A DNA stretch of 64,000 nt. Source: Modestobacter roseus. GTDB taxonomy: Bacteria > Actinomycetota > Actinomycetes > Mycobacteriales > Geodermatophilaceae. Made by a program: the position numbers and the translations under genes. The notes below the pieces were generated by a model that was given only the letters and a program-made list of their open reading frames with translations, was not told where the DNA came from and did not search any database. This document shows, one piece after another, positions 10,228 through 19,817 of this stretch (the first letter of the stretch is position 1; every line of letters begins with the position of its first letter). The stretch spans positions 2,480,001-2,544,000 of the forward strand of contig NZ_VLKF01000001.1 in assembly GCF_007994135.1 (NCBI RefSeq). Reading direction: 5' to 3'.

Positions 10228-11622
10228 CTACCGGAGGGTGATCGGGTTGACCACGTCGGCGACCACGAGCAGCAGCGACAGCAGCACGAAGGCGCCGGCG
10301 ATGACGTAGGCCACCGGCATCAGCCGGGCGATGTCGAACGGCCCCGGGTCGGGGCGGCCGCGCAGCCGGGCCACCGTCGCCCGGGCCTTCTCGTACAGCG
10401 CCCCGGCCACGTGCCCGCCGTCCAGCGGGTACATCGGCAGCAGGTTGAACAGGAACAGGATCAGGTTGAGGCTGGCCAGCAGCCCGACGAAGAAGCTGAC
10501 CTTCGTCGTCGTGCTGAAGCCCTCGAAGGCGAACGCCTCCCCGGACAGCCGGCCGACGCCGACCAGGCCGATCGGCCCCTCCCGGTCCCGCTCCTCGCCG
10601 AGGAACGCGGCCCGGAACAGCTGCGGGATGCGCTCGGGGATGCCGACCAGCCGCTCGACGGACTCCACGACCACGTCGCCGAAGAAGCCCGGCAGCCGGC
10701 TCAGCGGCTGCCGCACGTAGGTCTCGGCCGACTGCACGCCCAGGTACCCGACCTCCGCGGTGCCGTCGACCTCGTCGTCCCCGTCACGGTCGACGTAAAC
10801 GGTGTTCTGGATCGGGGTCACGGTCAGCTCGAACTGCCGGGTGTCCCCGTCGTCGTCCTCCCGGGCGACGGTCAGGGTCAGCGGTTCGCCCGCGCTCGCC
10901 TGCACGGTGTCGACCAGGGCGTCCCAGCCGTCCTCGGGGGCCTCGGGCAGCGGCTCGCCGTCGATGGCCAGCACGGTGTCGCCGGCCCGGAGCCCGGCCT
11001 CGGCGGCCGGCCCGGCCGGGGGCAGCGCGCAGTCCCCCGAGCCGGCGGCGCACAGCTCCCCGGCCGGGGTGATCGGCACCTGGCAGGGCTGGTCGTCGGC
11101 GGCGCTGGCCGCGCCGGCGGGCAGCACGCACTCGGGCACGGCCTGCAGGGTGGGGCTGACCGTGGGCAGGCCGATGCCCACCAGCAGCACGAGGAAGAAG
11201 ACGACGGCGAGCACCAGGTTGTGGAACGGCCCGGCGGCCATCACGATCACCCGCTGCCACCAGGGCTTCTTGTAGAAGACCCGGTCGCCGTCGGTGGGCC
11301 GCACGTCGTTGAGGGCGGCGCCGCGGACCTCGGCGATGAAGCTGCGCATCCGGGTGGCGCGCTTGCTCTCGTTCTCCTCGGCCGGCGGGATCATCCCGAC
11401 GATCCGGATGTACCCGCCCAGCGGGACGGCCTTGATGCCGAACTCGGTCTCCCCGCGGCGGCGCGACCAGACCGTCGGGCCGAAGCCGACGAAGAACTGC
11501 GGCACCCGCATGCCGAACTTCCGGGCCCAGTAGTAGTGCCCGAACTCGTGGAAGCCGATGCTGAACAGCAGCCCGACGGCGAAGGCGACGATCCCGAGGA
11601 CCGTCAGCAGGAACCCGCTCAG
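10228..11622 (-). CDS. rip: Site-2 intramembrane zinc metalloprotease (RseP/Rip1 type), CTG start
   Basis: This M50-family protease cleaves transmembrane anchors, typically anti-sigma factors, inside the membrane. The zinc site is visible as HEFGH within the first transmembrane helix ([19 protein letters not shown]), with the C-terminal partner motif [14 protein letters not shown] large PDZ insertion ([17 protein letters not shown]) lies between, and three to four hydrophobic segments are apparent. No ATG, GTG or TTG occurs in frame between the dxr stop and HExxH. The only plausible start is the CTG at 11622, five bases after AGGAGG, giving 464 residues. The dxr stop TGA (11624-11626) falls within that spacer, so coupling with dxr is likely. 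Confidence 0.9.
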   Translation of the reverse strand: MSGFLLTVLGIVAFAVGLLFSIGFHEFGHYYWARKFGMRVPQFFVGFGPTVWSRRRGETEFGIKAVPLGGYIRIVGMIPPAEENESKRATRMRSFIAEVRGAALNDVRPTDGDRVFYKKPWWQRVIVMAAGPFHNLVLAVVFFLVLLVGIGLPTVSPTLQAVPECVLPAGAASAADDQPCQVPITPAGELCAAGSGDCALPPAGPAAEAGLRAGDTVLAIDGEPLPEAPEDGWDALVDTVQASAGEPLTLTVAREDDDGDTRQFELTVTPIQNTVYVDRDGDDEVDGTAEVGYLGVQSAETYVRQPLSRLPGFFGDVVVESVERLVGIPERIPQLFRAAFLGEERDREGPIGLVGVGRLSGEAFAFEGFSTTTKVSFFVGLLASLNLILFLFNLLPMYPLDGGHVAGALYEKARATVARLRGRPDPGPFDIARLMPVAYVIAGAFVLLSLLLVVADVVNPITLR

Positions 11623-11623
11623 C

Positions 11624-12835
11624 TCAGCCTCCTGCGATGGCGCCGCGAGCGTGCTCCCGGGCCCACTTCTCAGCGGCCAGCACGTCCTCGACGCAGGTGG
11701 GTGCGCCGAGGTCCGGCGCGGCGTCGAGGGTACGCGCGATGACCTGCACGATCCCTGGGAACGACAGGTGTCCGGCGGTGAAGGCGGCGACCGCCTCCTC
11801 GTTGGCCGCGTTGTACAGCGCCGGCACGACCCCACCGGCCTCGCCGGCCTGCCGGGCCAGCCGCACAGCCGGGAAGACCTCCTCGTCCAGCGGCGTGAAC
11901 TCCCAGGTGCTGGCGGTCGACCAGTCCAGCGCCGGCTGCACGTCGGGCAGCCGGTCGGGCCAGGCGAGCGCCAGCGCGATCGGCAGCCGCATGTCCGGCG
12001 GGCTGGCCTGGGCGATGGTGGCGCCGTCGACGAAGGTCACCATCGAGTGGACGATCGACTGCGGGTGGACGACGACGTCGATGTCGGCGTAGGGGACGCC
12101 GAAGAGCAGGTGCGCCTCGATGAGCTCCAGCCCCTTGTTCACCAGGGTGGCCGAGTTGATCGTGACCACCGGACCCATGTCCCAGGTGGGGTGGGCCAGC
12201 GCGTCCTCCCGGGTGACACCGGCCAGCTCGGCAGCCGTGCGACCGCGGAACGGGCCACCGCTGGCGGTGAGCACCAGCCGGGCCACCTCCCCGCGGTCGC
12301 CGCCGCGCAGGCACTGGGCCAGGGCGGAGTGCTCGGAGTCGACCGGCACGAGCTGGCCGGGGGCCGCGGCGGCGGTCACCAGCTCCCCGCCGGCCACCAG
12401 CGACTCCTTGTTTGCCAGCGCGACGGTGCGGCCGGCGGCGAGCGCGGCGAGCGTCGGGCCCAGGCCGATCGACCCGGTGATGCCGTTGAGCACGATGTCG
12501 GCGGGGCGGGCGGCGAGCTCCTCGGCGGCGCGCGGCCCGGCCAGGATCTCCGGCAGTGCGTAGTGGCCCTGCGACCAGCCCCGCTGCTGGGCGGCCGCGT
12601 AGAAGGCCAGCTGCAGGTCCTGGGCCGCGGTGGCCCGCGCGACGGCCACGGTGCGCACGCCCAGCGCGAGGGCCTGCTCGGCCAGCAGCGCGACGTCGCC
12701 ACCGCCGGCGGCGAGGCCGGTGACCCGCAGCCGGTCGGGGTTCTGCCGGGCGACGGAGATCGCCTGCCGACCGATCGACCCGGTCGACCCCAGCACGGTC
12801 ACGGTGCGGGGTGTCGAGGAAGAGGGCTCGCTCAT
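11624..12835 (-). CDS. dxr: 1-deoxy-D-xylulose 5-phosphate reductoisomerase
   Basis: Dxr catalyses the committed step of the MEP isoprenoid pathway, converting DXP to methylerythritol phosphate with NADPH. The 403-residue protein shows the N-terminal NADPH loop ([13 protein letters not shown]), [11 protein letters not shown], the metal and substrate residues in PVDSEHSAL, the flexible-loop segment with a conserved Trp (AHPTWDMGP), and the C-terminal NAANEEAV motif. The ATG at 12835 has GGCAGGATCGGGGC before it. It probably begins the dxr-rip-ispG-GNAT transcription unit, with a promoter in the 267 bp shared with the divergent surface-protein gene. Confidence 0.97.
   Translation of the reverse strand: MSEPSSSTPRTVTVLGSTGSIGRQAISVARQNPDRLRVTGLAAGGGDVALLAEQALALGVRTVAVARATAAQDLQLAFYAAAQQRGWSQGHYALPEILAGPRAAEELAARPADIVLNGITGSIGLGPTLAALAAGRTVALANKESLVAGGELVTAAAAPGQLVPVDSEHSALAQCLRGGDRGEVARLVLTASGGPFRGRTAAELAGVTREDALAHPTWDMGPVVTINSATLVNKGLELIEAHLLFGVPYADIDVVVHPQSIVHSMVTFVDGATIAQASPPDMRLPIALALAWPDRLPDVQPALDWSTASTWEFTPLDEEVFPAVRLARQAGEAGGVVPALYNAANEEAVAAFTAGHLSFPGIVQVIARTLDAAPDLGAPTCVEDVLAAEKWAREHARGAIAGG
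11628..11633 (-). promoter_or_regulatory. Shine-Dalgarno site that decides the CTG start of rip
   Basis: A perfect AGGAGG lies within the last codons of dxr, five bases before a CTG in the frame of the site-2 protease. No standard start codon is available downstream before the catalytic HExxH. Confidence 0.6.
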
Positions 12836-13102
12836 GCCCCGATCCTGCCAAGCCGCCCGGCGTCCGCGTCAGCGGCGCCCTCGACAAGAACACCCCGGAT
12901 CGTCCGACACGTCGTCATCCGTGCATGAACTCGACCATCCACCCCAAGGTCTGCCAGCTCGAAAGTGGACAACGATCGCCTCGGTCGTGCAGTTGTGGGC
13001 GAATTCGCGGCGTGTCGTCGTCCACAGCTACAGCTCAGCCGTCTCCGTACCGATACTCAGCGCGACGGCTCGGCACTCGGGCCCCGACAGACGGAGAAAG
13101 TC

Positions 13103-14044
<942 letters not shown>

Positions 14045-14046
14045 GC

Positions 14047-15039
14047 ATGACCGCACCGCACGTCCCGAACGCCGGCCAGGGCCCCCCTGGCCGGCGTTCG
14101 GCATGGCTGGGTCCACTCGCCCCCCACCGACGCCTGCGAGCGGGCCTGCTGGTCCTCGTCGTCGTGGTGGTGGCCCTGGTGGCCGACGTCGCGGTCCTGG
14201 CCGCACGCATCGACCGCATCGACGTGGACCTCTCCGGCGGTGCCGGTGACGCGGACGGCCGGACATGGGTGCTGGCCGGGCTGGACAGCCGAGACCGGTT
14301 GCCCGCCGGCGCGGACGTGTCCCAGTTCGGCACTCCCGACGACGTACCCGGGGCGCGCGCCGACGTGATCGTCGTCGTGCACCAGACCGACGCCGGGACA
14401 ACCGCGCTGTCCGTACCGCGTGACCTCGTGGTCCACACCGACCACGGCCCGGACCGCCTCGCGCTGGCCTGGCTGGAGGGCCCACAGGGCCTGGCGGACT
14501 CGCTGTGCCGACTGGGCATCCCCACCGACCACCTGGTCACCGTCGACCTCGCCGGGTTCGCCGCGGTCGTCGATGCCGCCGGCGGGCTGGACGTGGAGGT
14601 CCCCGAGCCGGTGCGCGACCGCCCGGCCGGGCTGCAGGTCGACGAGGCCGGACACCAGCACGTCGACGGCGCGACCGCTCTGGCACTGGTGCGCTCACGC
14701 CACCCCGAGCACCTGGTCGACGGGACATGGCGCGCGGCGCCGGTCGACCCCGACGGCCGGGCGACCGCCGCGGGCACGGTGCTCGACGCGCTGGTCGACC
14801 AGGTCCGCGGCTCTCCGCTGCGCCCGTGGCGCCTGCAGTCGCTGGCCTGGGCCGCCTCGGGGGCCCTCGCCGTCGACCCGGACACCTCCATGGCCGACCT
14901 GGCCGGGCTGGCCCGCGCGGAGCTGGACCGGCTGGAGGTGCTGCCGGTCGACGACCCCGTGGGTGACACGCTGCTGCGACGCCCGACCGCCGCGACGACC
15001 GCGGCTCTCGCGGCAGCCGGCCTCACCTGCGACCCGTGA
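14047..15039 (+). CDS. LytR-CpsA-Psr (LCP) family cell-wall glycopolymer ligase
   Basis: LCP proteins transfer glycopolymers such as teichoic acids or arabinogalactan from lipid carriers to peptidoglycan at the outer membrane face. The 330-residue product has a basic N-terminus, one transmembrane helix (about 31-53), then the LCP fold: VLAGLDSRDRLPAG, RADVIVVVHQ and LSVPRDLVV, which carry the conserved Asp/Arg residues of the phosphate-binding pocket. Near the end, ATALALVRSRH is also typical. The ATG at 14047 is two bases after the previous stop, but a perfect hairpin covers codons 7-19, so translation may start elsewhere; the only later candidates are GTG codons inside the helix. The substrate is unknown. 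Confidence 0.8.
   Translation: MTAPHVPNAGQGPPGRRSAWLGPLAPHRRLRAGLLVLVVVVVALVADVAVLAARIDRIDVDLSGGAGDADGRTWVLAGLDSRDRLPAGADVSQFGTPDDVPGARADVIVVVHQTDAGTTALSVPRDLVVHTDHGPDRLALAWLEGPQGLADSLCRLGIPTDHLVTVDLAGFAAVVDAAGGLDVEVPEPVRDRPAGLQVDEAGHQHVDGATALALVRSRHPEHLVDGTWRAAPVDPDGRATAAGTVLDALVDQVRGSPLRPWRLQSLAWAASGALAVDPDTSMADLAGLARAELDRLEVLPVDDPVGDTLLRRPTAATTAALAAAGLTCDP
14065..14101. terminator. Perfect 16-bp hairpin at the start of the LCP gene
   Basis: Arms at 14065-14080 and 14086-14101 are perfectly complementary (CCGAACGCCGGCCAGG on the left) around a 5-base loop. The hairpin lies just after the stop of the wall protein and inside the first codons assigned to the LCP gene. It looks like a factor-independent terminator or attenuator of the upstream gene; there is no T-run. 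Confidence 0.5.
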
Positions 15040-15120
15040 CCGTCCTCCGCGCGGTCTCCCCGCCACGCCCACGCCGCGCCCGGCAGGTGCCGCACCGCAC
15101 GGCCTGGCAAGATGACCCCC

Positions 15121-15441
15121 GTGAGCGAGCACAGCGGCCGGGGACAGGGCCAGCAGACCAGCGCCCGGGTGGTCGAGCAGTCCGAGCGCGAAGAAGGCAT
15201 CGTCCGCGCTGGCGAGACACCGATCACCCACGAGAGCCCCGAGGACTGGGGCTGGCACGGCGAGGCCGGCAAGGCAGGCCGCATCGGCGGGTGGTTCATG
15301 GTCGTGGTGCTGCTGGCCTTCCTGGTCGGCAACCACGACGGCCAGGTCGAGAACCTGTGGATCATCGGCTTCGCCGCCTACCTCGTCGGGCTGCTGATCT
15401 GGGACGCCCGACGGCGCAAGAACGCCTGGCGCTCACGCTGA
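15121..15441 (+). CDS. DUF2631 membrane protein
   Basis: This small protein (106 residues from the GTG at 15121) resembles the actinobacterial DUF2631 family: a conserved SPEDWGWHGEAGKAGRIGGW segment, two transmembrane helices (WFMVVVLLAFLVG and IIGFAAYLVGLLIW) and a basic C-terminus. Its role is unknown. An ATG three codons upstream is possible, but a -10-like CAAGAT ends 7 bases before the GTG, which suits a leaderless mRNA starting at that GTG. It is convergent with the VIT1 gene and shares a hairpin terminator with it. Confidence 0.75.
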   Translation: MSEHSGRGQGQQTSARVVEQSEREEGIVRAGETPITHESPEDWGWHGEAGKAGRIGGWFMVVVLLAFLVGNHDGQVENLWIIGFAAYLVGLLIWDARRRKNAWRSR

Positions 15442-15450
15442 GCTGACCTC

Positions 15451-15483
15451 GACGGGCCCGTCCCCCATCGGGGGCGGGCCGTC
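15451..15483. terminator. Bidirectional hairpin between DUF2631 and VIT1 genes
   Basis: GGGCCCGTCCCCC and GGGGGCGGGCC form a GC-rich stem with one bulge around an ATC loop, between two convergent genes. Confidence 0.5.
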
Positions 15484-15500
15484 GTCGTTCCCGGCCCAGG

Positions 15501-16214
15501 TCAGGCGACCGAGACGCCGATCGCCAGGCCGATGAGGTAGGTGGCCCCGGCCGCCAGCGCGCCGAACAGGAGCTGCCGCAGGGCGCTGGACCACCACGCG
15601 CGTGGGGTGAAGCGGGAGGAGAGGGCGCCGGCCACCGCCAGCCCGATGCCGCCGCAGACCAACGCGACCCAGAGCAGGTCCAGCCCGATCAGGTAGGGCA
15701 GCAGGGGCACCGCGGCCCCGACCGAGAACGTGATGAACGAGGAGACCGCAGCCACCCGCGGCGAGGGGGTGTCCTCCGGACTCAGGCCCAGCTCGGCCAC
15801 CACGTGCAGCCGCAGCGCGGTCTCCGGGTCACGGGACAGCTGCACCGAGACCGTCTCGGCCACGTCATCGTCGACGCCCCGCGCGCGCAGCATCTCGACC
15901 AGCTCCTGGCGCTCCCCCTCCGGGTTGACCTCCAGCTCGCGCCGCTCCTTGGCGACCTCCAGCGCCAGCTGCTCGTTCTGGGTGGTCACCGAGGTGTACT
16001 CCCCGAGCGCCATCGAGATCGCGCCGGCGACCAGGCTGGCGACGCCGGACAGGACGACGGTCTGCGCCGCCACCCCGCCGGCGCCGACCCCCGCGACGAG
16101 CGCGGTGTTGGTGACCAGGCCGTCCATCGCCCCGAAGACCGCGGCCCGGAGCCAGCCGCCGGAGACGTCGGCGTGGCTGTGCTCGTGCAGCTCCGCCGGC
16201 GACTCCGTGCTCAT
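15501..16214 (-). CDS. VIT1/CCC1 family iron/manganese transporter
   Basis: The 237-residue protein resembles the VIT1/CCC1 family of divalent metal (Fe/Mn) transporters. It has an N-terminal His-rich start ([13 protein letters not shown]), helix 1 with [28 protein letters not shown] in helix 2, a cytoplasmic Glu-rich metal-binding segment ([20 protein letters not shown]), and three C-terminal helices. It probably exports cytosolic metal. The ATG overlaps the rlmN stop (ATGA), so it is likely translated with rlmN. Confidence 0.88.
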   Translation of the reverse strand: MSTESPAELHEHSHADVSGGWLRAAVFGAMDGLVTNTALVAGVGAGGVAAQTVVLSGVASLVAGAISMALGEYTSVTTQNEQLALEVAKERRELEVNPEGERQELVEMLRARGVDDDVAETVSVQLSRDPETALRLHVVAELGLSPEDTPSPRVAAVSSFITFSVGAAVPLLPYLIGLDLLWVALVCGGIGLAVAGALSSRFTPRAWWSSALRQLLFGALAAGATYLIGLAIGVSVA

Positions 16215-17401
16215 CCCTGGTCGGCCTCGGCCCCGAGCGGCACGCCCTCCTCGACGCCCGGGGTGGCCACGGCGACGCTCGGCACCCCGTCGACCCGGTC
16301 GGCGGCGGCCAGCTGCCCGCAGGCGCCGTCGATGTCCTGGCCGCGGGTGTCGCGCACCGTCGTCGGCACGCCGGCGGCGCGCAGCCGGGCGACGAACTCC
16401 CGCTGGGCCGGCAGCGGGCTGGCGTCCCACTTGCTGCCCGGGGTCGGGTTGAGCGGGATGAGGTTCACGTGCGCGAGCCGCTTCGACAGCAGCTTGCCGA
16501 GCAGGTCCGCCCGGAACGGCTGGTCGTTGACGTCCCGGATCAGCGCGTACTCGATCGAGTACCGCCGGCCGGTGCGGCGGGCGAAGTCGTCGGCGGCGGC
16601 CAGCACCTCCGCGATGTCGAACCGGGTGTTGATCGGCACGAGCGTGTTCCGGAGCTCGTCGTCGGGGGCGTGCAGGCTCACCGCGAGGGTCACGTTGAGC
16701 CCCTCCTCGGTGAGCTTGCGGATCGCCGGCACGACGCCGACCGTCGACACGGTCACGGAGCGCTGGGCCAGGCCCAGCCCGTGCGGGGCCGGGGTGAGCA
16801 GCGCGTCCAGCGTCTTGCGCACCCGGGCGTAGTTGGCGAGCGGCTCGCCCATGCCCATGAAGACGACGTTGGACAGCCGACCGGGGCCCCCGGGGATCTC
16901 GCCGTCGGCCATCGCCGCCGCCGCGGCGACCGCCTGGCCGATGATCTCCGCGGCGGAGAGGTTGCGGGTCAGGCCGCTCTGGCCGGTGGCGCAGAAGGGG
17001 CAGGCCATGCCGCAGCCGGCCTGGCTGGAGATGCAGACCGTCGCGCGGTCGGGGTAGCGCATCAGCACGCTCTCCACCAGCGCCCCGTCGTGCAGCCGCC
17101 ACAGGGTCTTCCGGGTGCGGCCGCCGTCGGCGGACTGGTGCCGCACCGGGGTGAGCAGGCCGGGCAGGAGGGCTTCGGCGAGCTCGGCCCGGGCCGCCGC
17201 CGGCAGGTCGGTCATCTGCTGCGGATCGGTGACCCCGGCGTAGAAGTGCCGCGCGAGCTGGTCAGCGCGGAACGCCGGCTGACCGAGCTCGGCGACGGCG
17301 GCGCGCGCCTCCTCACGGGTGAGGTCGGCGAGGTGGCGAGGCGGCTTGGTGCGGCGCGGGGCGTCGAAGACCAGGGGGAGGGCAGTCATGGCGACGTCCA
17401 T
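16211..17401 (-). CDS. rlmN: Dual-specificity 23S rRNA/tRNA adenine C2-methyltransferase RlmN
   Basis: RlmN is a radical-SAM enzyme that methylates C2 of A2503 in 23S rRNA and of A37 in some tRNAs. The CxxxCxxC cluster motif is CGMACPFC, preceded by [17 protein letters not shown] and the C-terminal resolving cysteine region ([17 protein letters not shown]) are also present. The ATG at 17401 has GGGGGAGTGGGAG upstream; a second ATG lies four codons later. The last 30 residues after the family end are acidic and variable. The VIT1 gene overlaps its stop. Confidence 0.96.
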   Translation of the reverse strand: MDVAMTALPLVFDAPRRTKPPRHLADLTREEARAAVAELGQPAFRADQLARHFYAGVTDPQQMTDLPAAARAELAEALLPGLLTPVRHQSADGGRTRKTLWRLHDGALVESVLMRYPDRATVCISSQAGCGMACPFCATGQSGLTRNLSAAEIIGQAVAAAAAMADGEIPGGPGRLSNVVFMGMGEPLANYARVRKTLDALLTPAPHGLGLAQRSVTVSTVGVVPAIRKLTEEGLNVTLAVSLHAPDDELRNTLVPINTRFDIAEVLAAADDFARRTGRRYSIEYALIRDVNDQPFRADLLGKLLSKRLAHVNLIPLNPTPGSKWDASPLPAQREFVARLRAAGVPTTVRDTRGQDIDGACGQLAAADRVDGVPSVAVATPGVEEGVPLGAEADQG

Positions 17402-17461
17402 GCTCCCACTCCCCCGCGGCCCGTGGCGCCCGCGGGCCGTGAGATGGCTCCCCCGGAGGGG

Positions 17462-18940
17462 TCAGCGCGGCACCGCGGGCGCCGTGAGCGGCAGCTCGTC
17501 ACCCGGGGTCGTCGTGAGCGGGGTGGTCGTGAGCGGGGTGGTCATCAGCGGGGTGGTCTCCGTCGCCGGGGTGTCCCCGGACGGCGGCGCGGAGGTGGGC
17601 TCCGTCGGGGCGCCCGTCTCCGTGGGGGTCCCCGTGTCCGTCGGGGTCCCCGTGTCCGTCGGGGCGCCCGTCTCCGTGGGGGTCCCCGTGTCCGTCGGGG
17701 TGCCCGTCGGCGTCGGGGTACCGGTCTCCGGCGGAGTGCTCGTCAGCGTCGGGGTGCCGGTCGGCGTCGCGGTGCCCGTCGGGGTCGGCGTGCCGGGCCG
17801 AGGCGCCGTGGAGGGAGCCGGAGCTGGCGGGACCACCGGTGCGCCGGTCACCGGGAGCACCGGGGCCGCCACGGACGGCGGCAGCGGCGACGGGGCGGCA
17901 ACCGGGGGCCGTGCGGCCGACCCAGCGACCACGGCTGCGGGTGCGGGTGCCCGCACACTCCCCCGGTTCGCGGCCTGCCGACCGGGCTCGGCGCGGGGCT
18001 CCACCGGCGCGGGGGCGACCGATTCCACCCCGGGGGTCACCGGCTGAGCCGGGGGCGGCGCCGGCGTCGTGCGCCGGGGACGGCTGGGCGAGGCACTGGG
18101 TGTGCTCTCGTCGGGGTTCGCGACGGCCTCCCGGGTCACCGCGGCCGCCGTCGTCTCCTCGCCGTCCGCGCCACCCAACGCGGCGAAGCCACCGAACACC
18201 CCGGCGACGACCAGCACCAGCAGCGGGACGAGCACCCGGGCCCGATGGCGCGGCCGGACCGGAGGGCCGACCACGGACGGCACCGACTCCGCCGCCGGCG
18301 CGGCGACCGGGTCGGGTGCCGGTACCGGCGCCACTGCCGGCAGGTCCGGTGCCGGCTCGGACGGTCGCGCGGCGGCAGTCCCGACCGCGAGCAGTTCGTC
18401 GGCGAGACGGGAAGCGGCCTGCGCGACCTCGGCACGAACCGCAGCGCGCTCCTCCTCGGCCCGGCGCAGGGCGGCGAGCTCCTCGTCCAGCTCCGCGGCG
18501 GCGCGGATCAGGTCGGCGCGGGGGTCAACGGCCGTGGGGCCAACGGTGTCCTGCGTGGGGGAAGGCTCCGGGTCGGCCGCGGGCTGCGGGTCGGTCTCCG
18601 GCAGGTCGTCGGTCTCGAGCAGCGTGTCGGTCTCGAGCAGGGCACCGGTCTCGAGCAGTGCGTCATCCGCGCCCGGGGACGCGGCCTCGGGGGCGCGCTC
18701 CTCCGCCGGGGCCGCATCGGCCACCGCGACCCAGGCCGGGAGCCACGCCTCGTCCCAGCTGTCACGCGGGTCGGACTCCACGCCGGCCTCGGCGCGGGGC
18801 TCCGAGGGCAGCTGCTCGGCCGACGGTCCGGCACCGGCAGCCGTGGCGGTCACCGCGACGTCGCCGGTGGCAGCTCGCGGCTGCGGCAGCTCCTGGCCCG
18901 TCGCCTGCGAGCGCTCGACCTCTGGTCGGCGCGACCCCAC
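17462..18940 (-). CDS. Single-pass membrane protein with long Thr/Pro repeat tail
   Basis: I do not recognise a family. The 492-residue product starts at a GTG with GAGGAG upstream. The N-terminal half is acidic with short repeats (ALLETGALLETDTLLETDD), then a predicted coiled coil (AAELDEELAALRRAEEERAA), a basic segment and one transmembrane helix (RARVLVPLLVLVVAGVFGGF) near residue 235. The C-terminal half, presumably outside, is Pro/Thr/Ala-rich with repeats of the type TPTGTPTDTGTPTETGAP. No signal peptide, catalytic motif or sorting signal is seen. The topology recalls actinobacterial envelope or stress-response proteins with a cytoplasmic regulatory domain, but that is inference. Neighbours are rlmN and a SpoU methyltransferase. 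Confidence 0.75.
   Translation of the reverse strand: MGSRRPEVERSQATGQELPQPRAATGDVAVTATAAGAGPSAEQLPSEPRAEAGVESDPRDSWDEAWLPAWVAVADAAPAEERAPEAASPGADDALLETGALLETDTLLETDDLPETDPQPAADPEPSPTQDTVGPTAVDPRADLIRAAAELDEELAALRRAEEERAAVRAEVAQAASRLADELLAVGTAAARPSEPAPDLPAVAPVPAPDPVAAPAAESVPSVVGPPVRPRHRARVLVPLLVLVVAGVFGGFAALGGADGEETTAAAVTREAVANPDESTPSASPSRPRRTTPAPPPAQPVTPGVESVAPAPVEPRAEPGRQAANRGSVRAPAPAAVVAGSAARPPVAAPSPLPPSVAAPVLPVTGAPVVPPAPAPSTAPRPGTPTPTGTATPTGTPTLTSTPPETGTPTPTGTPTDTGTPTETGAPTDTGTPTDTGTPTETGAPTEPTSAPPSGDTPATETTPLMTTPLTTTPLTTTPGDELPLTAPAVPR
17599..17712. repeat. Tandem repeats encoding Thr/Gly/Pro tail
   Basis: Imperfect 18-bp units of the type TCCGTCGGGGTCCCCGTG are arranged head to tail, with a longer segment duplicated within the array. 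They encode GTPTDTGTPTETGAP-like residues on the minus strand, all in frame. Confidence 0.75.
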
Positions 18941-19068
18941 GTGCACTCCTCGTCGGCGGCCGTCTCCCCGGCCGCCGTCTGCGACCGGCCCGTCGGCCGC
19001 CTGTGGATGCTCCCCTGCGGGGGCCCATCGACCCGGCGTGACGGGGCGGTCACATCTGACGACGCGCG

Positions 19069-19758
19069 TCAGAGCTTTGGTGAGGTCTCGCCAGCACCCG
19101 GGAGTCCGGCGTGCTGCCGGATCCAGCTGTGCATCGCGATGCCCGCGGCCACGCCGGCGTTCAGCGAGCGGGTGGACCCGAACTGCGCGATGGAGACGGT
19201 CAGCGCCGCCCCCGCCGATGCCGCCGCGGTGAGCCCGGGCCCCTCCTGGCCGAACAGCAGGAGGCAGGCGCGGGGCAGCTCGACCGTCTCCAGGGGCACC
19301 GCACCGGGGCCGTTGTCGACCCCGACCACGACGAGCCCGGCCGCGTCGGCGTGCGCGAGCAGCGCCGCGACGTCGGAGTGGTGGCGCAGGTGCTGGTACC
19401 GGTCGGTGACCATCGCCCCGCGGCGGTTCCAGCGCCGGCGGCCGACCACGTGCACCTCGGCGGCGAGGAAGGCGTTGGCGGTGCGCACCACCGTGCCGAT
19501 GTTGAGGTCGTGCTCGAAGTTCTCGATCGCCACGTGGAAGGGGTGCCGCCGGCGGTCGAGGTCGGCGACGATCGCCTCCAGCCGCCAGTAGCGGTACCGG
19601 TCGACGACGTTCCGCCGGTCCCCGCCGGCCAGCAGCTCCGGGTCGTAGCGGGGGTCGGTGGGCCAGTCGCCGGGCCACGGACCGACGCCGACCGTGGTGC
19701 CCCACTCGGTGGGCCCCAATCCGGTCCCACCGTCACCGGGGTGCTGCTGCTCGACCAC
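19069..19758 (-). CDS. SpoU/TrmH-type RNA 2'-O-methyltransferase
   Basis: The 229-residue protein belongs to the SPOUT superfamily of RNA ribose methyltransferases. Motif 1 is NIGTVVRTANAF, motif 2 is LLLFGQEGPGL and motif 3 is SIAQFGSTRSLNAGVAAGIAMH, which together form the trefoil-knot SAM site and carry the catalytic Arg and conserved Asn. Before motif 1, the segment RYRYWRLEAIVADLDRRRHPFHV may bind RNA. The target (rRNA or tRNA) cannot be told. The GTG at 19758 is adopted; the divergent DUF952-GNAT gene starts 59 bp away. Confidence 0.88.
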   Translation of the reverse strand: MVEQQHPGDGGTGLGPTEWGTTVGVGPWPGDWPTDPRYDPELLAGGDRRNVVDRYRYWRLEAIVADLDRRRHPFHVAIENFEHDLNIGTVVRTANAFLAAEVHVVGRRRWNRRGAMVTDRYQHLRHHSDVAALLAHADAAGLVVVGVDNGPGAVPLETVELPRACLLLFGQEGPGLTAAASAGAALTVSIAQFGSTRSLNAGVAAGIAMHSWIRQHAGLPGAGETSPKL

Positions 19759-19817
19759 CGGCGCATGCTGCCACGCCCGCCGGGCCCGGCGGGCGGCCGC
19801 CCGGGCACAGTGGACCG

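Noticed and set aside
17599-17712. CRISPR-like array in tandem repeats
   Set aside because: The repeats are contiguous coding repeats without spacers and keep the reading frame.
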